The notes under the pieces were generated by a model. That model did no database searches. It worked only from the letters and a program-made list of their open reading frames with translations, and was not told the origin of the DNA. A DNA stretch of 64,000 nt, from contig NC_087380.1 in NCBI RefSeq assembly GCF_963675165.1, positions 6,815,571 to 6,879,570 of the forward strand, written 5' to 3'. A program made the translations under genes and the position numbers. The first letter of the stretch is position 1; each line of letters begins with the position of its first letter. Below are positions 9,986-22,400 of this stretch, piece by piece. Source of the DNA: Halichondria panicea. Its lineage: Eukaryota > Porifera > Demospongiae > Suberitida > Halichondriidae.

Positions 9986-10874
9986 ATGCCTGTGAATCAA
10001 GCCAAGTTAGACAAGCTGAAGCAACAGCAGGAAGATGGTCAGGGCTCAAGGATAGGAGGCAAAGGTACTGCCAGGAGAAAGAGGAAGCATGTTCACCAGA
10101 CGGCCACTGATGACAAGAAATTACAGGTAAGCTCCATATGATTTCATAGTAAACACACGCCCACTCCACCCCTCACACAGAACACACTGCGTAGGCTCAG
10201 CGTCAACGCTATCCAGGGCATAGAGGAAGTAAACATGATCAAGGATGATGGTAGAGTGCTCCACTTCAGCAACCCCAAGGTCCAAGCTTCCCTCAATGCC
10301 AACACTTTTGCTATCAGTGGCCCCAGTGAGGACAAGCGTAAGTATTCTATTTGCAACAGAGTTTTAGTCACCCTCCCTCCCACACACACACACACACACA
10401 CACACAGCCATTACTGAGCTATTGCCGGGGATATTCAACCAGCTAGTGTCCACCAAGGTGAGCTAGCTTACCAGTATTATATGGACTGTGTTCATGCGCT
10501 TCTTGTTGCAGGCTGTGGAGCAGTTTGGGCAGTTCCGTAAGATGGGCGGGGCCTTCCCTGGACAGGGTGAACTGGGTGACATTGACGAGGGAGAGGACGC
10601 TGGGGACGATGAGATCCCAGGTATGCTAATTACAGCACTACTCTAATTATACGAAACTTGAATATTTCATCCGTATTCACACTGCTAAAAGTCATAATGC
10701 ACTAATCATGGTTTTATTATTTTAGTTGATGCTATAATTAGAACAAATACGATGTGTGGTACTGTACTCTATTGTAGTCCCTTTATTAACCCTTTCCCCA
10801 CTACGCACACACCCACGCATCTATCGGTAGATTTGATTGGAGAGAATTTCGAGGAGGTGTCTAAACAAGACTAA
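9986..10874 (+). CDS. BTF3: BTF3 / nascent polypeptide-associated complex beta subunit
   Basis: The NAC beta subunit pairs with NAC alpha at the ribosome exit tunnel and shields nascent chains from wrong targeting. Five exons: 9,986-10,126; 10,181-10,337; 10,408-10,457; 10,512-10,620; 10,831-10,874. They sum to 166 aa plus stop. The N-terminal [13 protein letters not shown] is the ribosome-binding basic motif. The NAC domain follows ([38 protein letters not shown]), and the tail is acidic and ends [14 protein letters not shown], as in BTF3/BTF3L4. The region after FNQL is Gly/Asp-rich ([15 protein letters not shown]). Introns are short (50-70 bp) except the last. It lies head to head with NASP and tail to tail with DMAP1. 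Confidence 0.95.
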
Positions 10875-11034
10875 ACATTGTCAGCCAGTGAACTTTGAAC
10901 TCCCTTACTAGCTGGCTGTTAGATAATCAATGCTATACGTAAACAACCTGTGTTGATGTTATGTTAATGTACGTGTCTTGTACGTGGTATTGAATTGTCA
11001 ATTTTAATAACTTGTCACGTTAAAGTTGTATATA

Positions 11035-11212
11035 GGGTTAGGACAGAGGAGGTACGACAGGCGTGGTGCAGCTCATGCATGCAGGCAATTAGCCTTTGAT
11101 TGAACAATAATTTATTATCCACCCACGTTGTATGTTTTTGCTGAGAGTAATCAATTGCAAAGGCTAATTACTTGAGCTGCACCGCGCCTGTCGGACCTTC
11201 TCTGGGGTTAGG
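11035..11212. mobile_element. hAT-like non-autonomous element, copy 1
   Basis: An inverted repeat spans 11,044-11,204, beginning CAGAGGAGGTACGACA and ending TGTCGGACCTTCTCTG. The 8-bp direct repeat GGGTTAGG flanks it at 11,035-11,042 and 11,205-11,212. One extra base (11,043) sits between the left repeat and CAGAGG, as in the other two copies. Terminal CAGAG with 8-bp duplications is typical of hAT elements (family knowledge). At 161 bp it encodes nothing. Confidence 0.85.
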
Positions 11213-11357
11213 GTATAATGACTATATATTATTATTATTATTATTATTATTAGGGTGCAATTGTCAAAAGTATATAATTGAAATATTGTCATGTATAGCA
11301 ATTAGATCATTATCAACTTGAGTTACAGAAGTCATCAGTGCATGTAATAAGAGATTT

Positions 11358-14300
11358 TCAGTTTTTCCTTTGTTTCTTAATGACAGAGTCGAGGGCAGCC
11401 AGTCGTCTCTTACGTTGCTGTGTGGGGTGTGGTTACATGATAAGGGATATACATGTATGTGGGGTGGAGTTACATGATGGTAGTGGGGGGGGGTATATTT
11501 GGGGGATGGGTTATACAATACTTACCCCACTGGAGGCGGCAGAGCTCACCACATCAATAATAAGGCTGGAAGACAGAGGCTGTGGGGTGGGTGGACGTAG
11601 GTGGTGAAAACAGAAGAATGCAATTTTAGTTGATTACACTATAATTACTCACTCTTTTTATTGTGGACATAGGCACCATATCTGCAATGAACCACACACA
11701 ATGAGTAAATCCCTGTCATGACAAACGATTCCACGAACCTGGCAGAGTGACCTTTGCCTGCTGATCAGGGGGGAGTCCCTCGTAGCGATGCTTGAGAGAC
11801 TGGAGGTCAAACTCACACACATCACAGGCGGCCTTGAGGTCTAGCAAGAGGAGCATGTCATTCCGTAGATCGTTGAACTGGACACATATTTGTTCAGTGG
11901 GTATGGGTCTCAAGGGAACACCAAGGTCCTCCAGTAGCTGCTCGATAGCCTTGCTCTTCTTCTGACCCAAGGACATGGGCGTCTTGAGCTAGGGGAGGGG
12001 GTTAACATGTGTATGTCTTGAGCTACATGTACATGTAGGGGGGTAGGGGAGGGGGGGGGGGGTGAACATGTGTATGTCTTGAGCTAGGGGGTAGGGGAGA
12101 GGGGGGTGAACATGTGTATGTCTTGAGCTAGGGGGTAGGGGAGAGGGGGGTGAACATGTGTATGTCTTGAGCTACATGTACATGTAGGGGGGTAGGGGAG
12201 GGGGGGGGGGGGGTGAACATGTGTATGTCTTGAGCTACATGTAGGGGGGTAGGGGAGGGGGGGGTGAACATGTGTATGTCTTGAGCTAGGGGGGTAGGGG
12301 AGAGGGGGGTGAACATGAGTATGTCTTGAGCTAGGGGGGTAGGGGAGGGGGGGTGAACATGTGTATGTCTTGAGCTAGGGGGGTAGGGGAGGGGGGGTGA
12401 ACATGTGTATGTCTTGAGCTAGGGGGGTAGGGGAGAGGGGGGTGAACATGAGTATGTCTTGAGCTAGGGGGGTAGGGGAGGGGGGGGGTGAACATGTGTA
12501 TGTCTTGAGCTAGGGGGGTAGGGGAGAGGGGGGGTGAATATGTCTTGACAAGCCCAATAGCTATCACATGGTAAGTTTTGGAAGGGGCGAAACCTTCCAA
12601 TTTCGAAAAGACCATGCATGGGCTATAATTATAGCCTTACGTATTTTCTGAAAAACGAACGATTGGTAAGCTACTTTTGGTAAGCTACAGTACTTTTAGG
12701 AGACCATAAAAACAAACTAAGAGATGTATAGCTCTTGACAAGCCCATCATACAACATGATATTATAATAGTGTACAGTACTGATTGCTACTAGTATACCT
12801 TACTGCTCCTCAGAGAAACTCCGCTATTTTTGTCATATGATTTGAACACTGATGATCCCTCAACCTAAATAGATGTTACATGTACAAACAAGTCGATGTG
12901 GTCGTGTTGCTATGACTACCTTTGTTTGTCCAGGGGTACCCATGCTTCTTATTTTCTTAGTGACACTGGGTGTGGCCTTCTTAGTAGAAGATTTCCTAGT
13001 CCTGTGTGAGGATGGTGGTGAGCGTATACAGCAGCAATGGTGGTTCAAACCTTACGCATTGTAATTACTGTTAGTACTGTTTATTGGATATTTTCCTGCC
13101 TCCCATAGAGAGTAGGAAATGAGAGAAAACCCTCCACTGTTCAAACAGGGACACCTCTAGTACATTCACCACTCCCTCGGGTCCTATCGCTTAGAAATAG
13201 GCCAGAATATGGACAAATTGTAGCCCGTTCCAAATTCGAGATTTACCAAACGGACTCTTTCTAAGCTTTTAGAAAATCAAATAATCCTTTAAATCAACGG
13301 TAGTCATTTTGTGAGCAAGGATGAGTTCTTTCCCATTTTAAAAAGACCATAGGCAGGGTATTATCGGGCCACAAATAGACTTTTACGTACACCACGGCAC
13401 CTAAAATGCTCTAAGCTTTCAGAAAATCAGGTTATACCGCCCCCCTCGGGTCCTATCACTAGAAATAGGAACCATAATTATTTGCTCACAACTAGTAGAC
13501 TGATCTGGTGGCCTACCCGTCAGTGTTCTGTTCAGCTGCTGAGATGAGCTTCTGGAGGTCTTGTTGCTTCCTCTCCCTCTCTCTCTTCCTTAGTTCTATT
13601 TTCTTCATTTCTTCCATCAGTCGATCTTCTTCAGCCACCTCCTCAGATGTCCTGGGGTCAAGGTTCAAGAGAGGTACACACATGCACTGATCTCACCTCC
13701 CCAACAGTTTTTCCAGTTGAATTTTTCTCTTTGTCTCGTGTGGAGCATCGTAGGCAATCAGTTGTCCTTCATCACAGCCAGGGGAGCGTACCTATATAAT
13801 AAAGGGTGTGGTATCAGCCCATCCCCCCACACACACTTGGCTATATATGGCTATACCTTGGTGAGTCTGTTGGTGACACTGTAGTAGCGTTCCTTCATAT
13901 CCTCCACTGACCTCTTGGCGAACTTGTCAGCATCAAATCGATCGTGAACAATAACAAACCGATTATCAAACCTCTGACATAACTCGAATAGATGGTCCGT
14001 TTCCTCCTTACTCCAGCCAATCTCACTCAGGTGAGTCTGTACACACACACACACACACAGATAATATAATGCAGCAGGGATGTGCCCACACTGGTCAATG
14101 GTGGTGGTCGGTACTAATCACCTCTAGACACAAAATAACCACCTCTTTATAGCCAGTTTTTCAGTTTTTATATACAGTCTATGAAATAAAAAAAAAGGAA
14201 AATTTGTGTGATGAATTGCGACTGAGGGTTAATATACAGCCACGTTCCACTTATAAAGTTCTGGGCACATCCTTGACAATGTACTGATCAATCTCACTCA

Positions 14301-15270
14301 CGGTATACTCCTCCTCGGTGTAAGTGGGTGTGTCCAGTCCCTTGTTGAACTTGGCAAATGGGTATGGCTTCCCCTCGTCCGCAGCACGTGCCCAATGGGA
14401 TAACACTAGTCCATCCTGTAAGAACACAACACGCTACTACACACAGCATTGAGTATAATACAACGTTTGAGCAAGGGCATCAGAGCCAACCACAATTTAG
14501 CAGTTAAGTATATCATTATGTTACGTACATCTTAAGTAGACTTCATACGTCGGTTATAATTATTGTATATCAATCCTTGCTCTGTAATGAGTCAGTCATT
14601 ATTGTTCTGGATAACTGTACAACGTTACAGAGCAAGGATTGTTACAATACATGTATAACTCGTATGAAGGAAGAGTCAGCCTCCTAGGAACAAGTAGCAT
14701 AATAATAATCGAGTACACCTCATAAGTGCCAGTGCATGGTTAAAAGGCTTTTACAAGCAGATAATCAGAAGATGAGCTCAGCCCAGACTAGCAATTTCAT
14801 ATCCATGCGAGCTATACAATGACTTTCAGGGCTATAATCTCACTTCAAATTTTAGTCTCACCTCTCTGGCACTGTTGGTGAACTCTGACCTCTTCCATTG
14901 GCGAACATGTTTGCGACCCAATCGAGCACGTGGCTGTCGATATCCCGACCCCGTATCCGTGGGAACCAGCGGGTTCGTTAGTCCCCCTCCACTCTTGTTG
15001 TCAGAGTACAGGAGAGCATAGACTTCTCGACTCAGTCTCTGAGAGCGAGGTTTAGAGTCAGCCTTACGAAGCTTGGATGGTTCGACCTGTAGGGGGCCGG
15101 GGTGGGTACAGCTAGCAAAGGGGGCGTGGTCATACATACACTAGCATGTACGCCTAATACACAGGTTCTGTGAGTACCTTTATCCCTCCAGAGGGACTCT
15201 GTTGATGGGTAGCCCCGGGCCCAGGGGTCCCTGGGTCACCAGGACCTAACATCTCCCTGACACTGTCCAT
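11358..15270 (-). CDS. DMAP1: DMAP1, DNMT1-associated protein 1 (NuA4/TIP60 and SRCAP subunit)
   Basis: A SANT-domain subunit of nuclear chromatin-remodelling and acetyltransferase complexes. Twelve exons: 15,178-15,270; 14,862-15,086; 14,302-14,415; 13,857-14,036; 13,697-13,791; 13,517-13,651; 12,920-13,001; 12,799-12,864; 11,739-11,988; 11,653-11,681; 11,526-11,579; 11,358-11,417. They sum to 460 aa plus stop (human 467). Landmarks: SREVYALLYSDNKSG, then PYPFAKFNKGL and TPTYTEEEY, then the SANT block (WSKEETDHLFELCQRFDNRF, KRSVEDMKERYY), a Lys/Arg/Glu-rich coiled coil in exons 5-6, LGQKKSKAIEQLLEDLG in exon 9, and a basic tail ending KKQRKN. The start is the first ATG before exon 1, whose MDSVREMLGPGDPG is consistent with the family. 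The intron before exon 9 holds a G-rich minisatellite. Head to head with SZT2. Confidence 0.95.
12000..12545. repeat. G-rich minisatellite in a DMAP1 intron
   Basis: About eleven units of roughly 45-60 bp share GGTGAACATGTGTATGTCTT, GAGCTA, and then a run such as GGGGGGTAGGGGAGAGGGGGG. Unit length varies through TACATGT insertions and G-run size. All G-runs lie on the plus strand, i.e. the non-template strand is C-rich for the minus-strand gene. The first unit abuts the acceptor of DMAP1 exon 9, whose CTAG...CCCCTCCCC tract derives from the same repeat. Antisense open frames here are repeat artefacts. Confidence 0.85.
14573..14641. repeat. Small inverted repeat in a DMAP1 intron
   Basis: The arms CAATCCTTGCTCTGTAA and TTACAGAGCAAGGATTG are perfect complements separated by about 35 bp. 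It is probably the remnant of a small foldback element. No target duplication was found. Confidence 0.7.
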
Positions 15271-15637
15271 GTGGTCGTGGCTTTAATATACTGTAAATAA
15301 TGCACATTTTATGTAATGATTCTAATATAAGAGAAGGCTAGGGGACCTACCCAGCTACTACCGACGCGACTAGACTGCACCTCATCTACTGCCCACTCAG
15401 GGAGACATGACACTGTCAGGAGGAGAGGTGAGGGAGTGAGAGGGTGGCTATGAGCACACACACACACACATGCTACACACACACACACGCACACATAAAC
15501 ACACACACCATGTACCGGCGCACACCCCCCCCCCCCCCCCTTGTACACACCATACCCTCATGTATGTCACCAATATAAAGGTATACCTCCCCCCTCTAGT
15601 CCTCTGGTTCCTCCCTGTCCCTGACGTCAGCTCACAG

Positions 15638-16380
15638 TGCAGTGTACCTGTGTCTGAGCAAGGAACACAGAGTCTCGCGTAGCGTGCGTGCCACATGGTT
15701 CCTCGATAACCTACTGAAGGAACTGCAGGGAGATCTCTTTATCAAGGTGCTACAATCCATCATGCACTCGTATATGATTATGATTGTGTATAGGATGATG
15801 GTGGTACTCGGGATTTCTCTGTGTTGTCCATGACAACCCCCCACAGACTGACCCCCCACAGTCAGCTCTACTTCATCTGTCAGCAATACTCACTAGTGTT
15901 CCTGTTGGACCTCTCTGAGAACATGAGAGTCGTCAGTAATCACACCCACTGTATCAAGGCTGACTCTGCCCTCTCTGCCCTAGACTCCACACTCACACTT
16001 CTCACACGTCCTGTAAGCCACCCACACCACACACACACTAGCCCACCTCCCCCTCGCAGCTACAAGCCCCGGACAGTGAGCTGTGGATAGAACCAGAGCT
16101 CTGCATCTCTGTACTTGTCTACTGTGGCAACTCCGCCAAAAAGGTGAGTATTATAATTATACTTACAGTGGAGTTAAGCAAAATTATTAGGAGCTGAATT
16201 AAAGCTCTACGTACGAAGGTTGTGTGCAGTGGCATAGGAAGGGTGGAGCCCTGGTCCTCATATCATATTTCCAGACTATTAATAGAGATGACTTATCAAG
16301 CTGCACTATGTAGATGGCGTACTTTTTTCTGTATTCAAAAACTAGAACACCCCCATTGAGAAATTGCTTCCTACGCCATT

Positions 16381-16420
<40 letters not shown>

Positions 16421-19400
16421 TTGTTGTTATGGTGATGCTACCCTGTACAGGTGATCCAGGTTCTCCTCCAAGGTGTGTTCATGAGAGGGGACAACTGCAC
16501 TGAGATGCTCGACAGGATAAGGACCGGAGTCACACAACTAGAGCTAAGCCTGGCAGCTGGTGAGTGCACACACAACACGAATACTTATTGTTGAATTGAT
16601 GAACACACTCATCATCTTTTCATGCCCAAGGTTTTGGTAAATGGTTGCAGAACCTGTTTGATAATTATTTACATCTACATAAACATTGATTATTCTCATT
16701 ATAATTTGACTAACAATACTGTAATAACACATTGTCCTAGCTAGTGTAGCCTCTCAACATTATCAGGCAGCTCCCTGCAATACGGGCACAGTCTCTTATC
16801 TAACAGGACATCTTCCCCACACCCACCACACACGAGTGCCACCATTGAACACCTGCGACCACCATGACTGAAGATGTGAGTAGCTGCACGTCGTGAACAC
16901 ACTAGACACAGCATAGACGTAGTAGTAGTGAACAAAGGCCCTTGACTTCCTAGCTCATAACTCATAGGTGGCTTAGGCGTTACCCCCGTAGCAGTTTGAT
17001 CGTAGACTGTAGGCTGCTTGTTAGGCTGAGTGAGGGGTTCGTGTACTCTTGACTGGTGTGTTGATAATGTACTCATGGGCTTTGCCTTGAAGCAGGGTTC
17101 ACAGAGGTCGTACTCGCACTGGGCACAGTGATACATGATTGCTTGAGGGGGCAGTGCCCTTTGTTGACCCCTGGGATTATTGCGCGTACAGTTATCACAA
17201 TACCATAGTCCTTCGCTCTGAGGGTACACGGATCTCGGGTCACACTTCTGTAGGGGGTGGGCGTGGAGGGGGTGCTTGTTACCGTGGAAACACGTCTTGC
17301 AGAGATCAAACTGACAAAGATGACAATGATAGAATACTGTTTTGTTCGTGCTATTGAATGTGCTGTTACAGTTGTCACAGGTCCATGATAGATTCATTCT
17401 ATAGAGTATGGTCGGGTCCACGGGTGTGAGGGAGTGCTGTGAGTGTAGTGGGTGTTTCAGAAAGCCTGAGAAGCAGTCTCCACACAGGTCCACCTCACAC
17501 TGACTACAGTGATGGTTGATAACTTGTGAGGGATGTACTGAAGTGCATCCATCGCATCGCCACAGTCCCTCTGTGCTCTTGTACACTAGCTCTGGTTTAG
17601 CTCTGCGTAGTCGATGAGTGTGGAAGGGATGCAAGTGACCGTGGAAACAACTGGAGCAGACGTCTAGTCGACACTGAGGGCAGGAAAAAGTCACTGATGA
17701 TGAGGAGGGGTCGACTGGGTCCTCTAGATACGGCAGCACGGAGGGGACTGTGTGTGTGGGGTGTGGAGTGGGTGGGGTGGAGTGGAGTGTGTGGCGCTTA
17801 ATACTATACATAGCTGTGGCCTATAGAACGAAAGAATCCATGCTGATTATATATATATGTTTGTATCAAAAGGAGCAATGTTCTAAGATAGCTATAATTA
17901 AATACCTTTAGCAGTGGGGCCAGTTGAGCAGATGTGACAGACCCAGTGTCCTCTGTGGTCAGTGCTGGTTCTGACTAGAGGGTGCTGGTGGTAGGGGTGA
18001 GTGTCAGACGGTCGCCACACTGGCCGTGGGTCTTGTACTAGCTGCTCAGGCTGATATAGTATGCTGGCCATTGTTGACGCGACATTGTGGGGAATTCCCT
18101 GCATGTAGACTCTATGCAGGGAATTCCCCTTTCAATAGATTCAATACCCCACGTGGACACATAATACCACTGTACTGTGTGTACTAACTGTGCTGTTTGC
18201 ATGCACACTGTACAGAGGCTGCAACAGTGCATGAAGAAGCCAGTGAAGACAAGCAAGACAATGCAGTGAGTTTAATATATGCAACCAAAAACCGTTTCTT
18301 ATAGTATTGTACAGTATTCCCAGCTAGCCTACCTCAATCCATAGATACGGTAGTAATCTATGCTCAATCATAATTTTACAAGCAATGTAAAAAACAATGC
18401 CTGCGTCTCGTAGATCTAGGCTTGAGACTAGACATGCCTGCGTCCTGTAGATCTAGGCTTGAGACTAGACATGCCTGGCCTCAATGTTCATTATGCTTAT
18501 ATTCCCTACAGACTCCAGGTCGCTCCTCTCTGGTGGGTGATGCTGGTCTGGAGACAATGGTCAAGGCTGGTAGTCTGGCACTACAGCTGCTCCCTCGCTG
18601 TGCCCTCAAGGGTCTAGTAATCCTCACTGATGGGGTGTCCGGTTTCTCCTCTCCTACTAGTATGCATAATACTATCAACGGTATGAGGGGATCTAATGTC
18701 AGCTGTTGGGTCGTACATGTCGGTGGGGGACCTCACCCAATGGACGCCCTCGGTCATATCCCAGACACTGAGACATTACAGTTCATGACCAAAGCTTGCA
18801 GCGGCTGCGTAATGGATACCAATAAGGTACACACACTGCAGTTACTTTGATTGTGTGTTAATTGTAAAAGTTGTTGTTGCTTAGATCGAGAATGCCTGCT
18901 CTCGACTGGAGGAGAAGGAGGTACAAGGTCTGAATGCAGTACAGCAAGCTGTTCTGTTGTGGACGTTTCAGTTGGGGGCGTTGGAGAGTCGTGTGGAGAG
19001 TGTGTTGTGTGAGGGTGGTGGAGGGTGGGAGGATCCCTTCACACCTAAGATAGACCGACTGTTCACGAGGACAACCATTTATGCACCTGTGTTATGGTGA
19101 GTACATGTAGTTGCCCCCCATTGTCCTTCCTTACCCCCCCCTCCCCCTTTAGTCTGGTGGGCTGCAAGATAAGAGAAGGATTCTTCTTCAAACAAGTGGC
19201 CGTCAGAGGTACAGTAGTTACCATAACAACCCCCACCCCTTGCTACTCATACCCCCCACAGAGGCTCTGCTGGAGGTAGTACTCTACTATCCTTGGCAAC
19301 CAGGAGTCACCATTTTCTACAATATTATGGCAGTAAGTTGCTCTCATTAAATCTACTGTCCATCTATACACTGTACCCCCCCCTCCATACGTTGTATCCC

Positions 19401-22400
19401 AACCATACGTTGTACCCCTACAGTGGCGTAGGAAGGGGGGGCTCCAGGGCCTTCTAGCCTATTAAGTAGAGATGACTTATCAAGCTGCTCTATGTGTAGA
19501 TAAGATACCTGTTGTCATACTCTATATCCATTAAAAAAAACTAGAGCCCTCCATTGACAAATTGCTTCCTACGCATTATTTTGCAGCCATGGCCAGTGAG
19601 CCATGTCTCGGAGAGTGTGCAGGTGTCCATATCTTATGAGGGGCCCTACTCGTTCGTGCATGACATCCATTGTGAGCTGAACACAGCGTCAGTGCAGTTC
19701 TCGTATAGACTGGCAGCCATCAGAAAGTTCAAACAAGCACTACAAAAGTGAGTATACAGGTTACTCATGTACATGTACATAGAACGGGAATGTGCACTTT
19801 GTTGAGCTACTCTCAAAATACAGGTCTCTGTATATATAGTACAATGTAGTTGAAACAGGACTCAGCGTTAAAGAGAGCATTTTTGAACAGCCATAACTTT
19901 AGTTTCGTTGGTCCAACATAACGTTAATTTTATAATTTATGCGGTTTGTTGAGCATGTTTTGTTGTTTCAGGTTCTCAAGTTCTGACGCTCTTTTGGGTC
20001 ACTTCCTGTCATTCCCCACCCTGCCCACTCACTACACCCTCCCCCAGAGCGTAGCCAATGGGATGCCTCTATTCTACTTCCCTCCCAACCAGACCAAACC
20101 ATCTCCCTCTGTTGACCTCGCCTCAACTGGTGGAAGGTTAGTTATCAGTGTACTCCAGCTACTATAATATAGTCCATCGCATTAATTGCTCTCTTAACTT
20201 AGTTGAGTCTAGATCAGTAGATTTCAAAACTAAAAACATTCATTCAGTGGCTCCTAAACTACCCTAGCTGTCACATGGCATATAATAATGCTTGCTTAGT
20301 TATTTCCGGATAATAGTTTCAAAGCCTTGAGTGTTTGTATCTTGTCCATTTCAGGTCGTTTACTTCGCTGGTCAACTTCTGGCGTCCGATGTGTACTATT
20401 GACACGAGTCAATGGTTCCGCTGGTTCCACTCAAACAAAATACCTCTCGTTCTCCAACAAGACTCTCTCCTGCCCACCCACCTTTTAAACCCCGCCCCCT
20501 CAGGTCGTTACGCCACTATCCAGTGTCGCCTCTCTGCTTCACATCTGTACAACTTCCTCAAGTTATGGGCCTCTTTATCTCTACTCGAGAACCATTCTTA
20601 CATTCGATTCCTACCGACAGTAGATGCCCCCAAGTACTTCTGTGTGGTTCGTGTTGCGCACGTGCTGCCGTGTGTTGTGCTCCACGTGGGGCACATTCAG
20701 GGGACCCCCCACAGTCTCCAGTCCAACACGGTGACCTCTCTAAAGACTGCCCTCAAGGAGTTGACCTTTACCCCGAGTGAGAGACCACTGGGGACGTTGG
20801 GAAGGAAGAGGCCATCGCTAGCTGTGAGGGCCAAACCCAGTGCCACTGTCATAGACAAGCAGCTGCAGAGAGTTATGATTCGGTGAGACAATTAACTACT
20901 TATAAGGATGTACATATATAATAATTACATACGTACACTAACAGTTGATTGCATTTCTCATAATTATGAGAATCTATGATCGAGAATGTGGACCAATACT
21001 GCAGAGTGATTTCGTTCAATTTCGACCAAAACTGCAATTTCTAACTTCCTTTGCTAATAAAAAGAGCAACTCCCTCTACTGCAATCCACCCCCCCCCCCT
21101 GCAGATATGAGGGAAGCTCAGGAGCCCCCACTCCATCTCATACAGAGGAGAGACCTGTTGCTATGGACTACCTCTCCTGTCATCGCTGGGTCTACACTGC
21201 CCCACAGACCACACCCACACTCCTATCAGCACTCCTAAGGTATCCCCGGCTGTGTGTGTGTGTGTGTGTGACTGTATTGTACCCTCCCCCTCCTTTTATA
21301 GACGGCGTTTGAAGGAGGGATTCTTATTGAGCAGCTCAAGGAATGGAGTGGTGTCCCTCATAGCACAGCTCACTGTTAAGGTACACACACTTTTATTTAT
21401 ATCATTGTAGTCAATAGGATTGGCACCACTTTTTTAGCGCTCTTTAATTACTACTGTAAAACTATAGCAGGTTATTTTCGAGGCGTTAAATTTTCGCGGA
21501 TTTCCCAAACTAAGATGATAGAGGTTCAAATGGCCGGCCACCCCAACAGTAGAGAGGTCTCAATACCGGATGTAAACCAATTTTCGAGACACTAAATGTT
21601 CGTGTTTCTGGGTCAATCTTCCAAAACCTCGAAAACTTCGTGCCTCAAATAACCAGCTATACGGACAACAGTATTACATTGTGTGTTCTCTCCACACAGC
21701 AAACCTACTCCAGTCGGGAGCATGCACTACTGCTGCAGTATGTCATCTTTCCATTTAGCGAGCACCCTACGACAGAGTTGTGGGTGGAGCCTCAGTACGG
21801 GAGGATTGTGGACACACCCCCTGGACTCTCCTATCTCAACCAGGCATCTCACACTGACATAGCCCATGAGGTAAAACCACTAATAATGAATTGTTATTAA
21901 TTATAATTAGTATTTTCTTCCACAGATACACAGCGTTGATCAACAGCTGTTGACGTCAGTCTCTACTTTTCTTTACCTACAACATCGCTGTCAGCACAAC
22001 ACCGTCGTACCACCACCCCCTGGATCATGTGACCCGATAGCCAAGTCATGTGATCCGCTAGCTTGTCAGTTGGACGTCTATCCAGGCAGTTTGTTTGCAA
22101 GCAGCAGAGCCATTGTCCTCACCCTCACAGCCTTCACTGAGGGTGAGTGGGAAATACACCAGCCAAACTTATGCATGTTCTATTATCCATAACTCTCTCC
22201 ACTTTCTTCCCAATATCTCCCACTATTACATGTAGTCTATTAGTCCCTTTATTTCACACTATATCCTCAACTTTCCCTGGGCTATTATAGCCCACAGTAT
22301 TTTGTTAAAACCAGGCCCAAAATAGACGTTTGATCCATGCACTGTCCCATGGTTCCAAGCGTTCCATGGGTCCAACTGTTCTATGCCCCACTACATGTAT

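Noticed and set aside
12128..12615. Minus-strand Pro/Ser-rich open frames
   Set aside because: They are translations of the G-rich minisatellite inside a DMAP1 intron.
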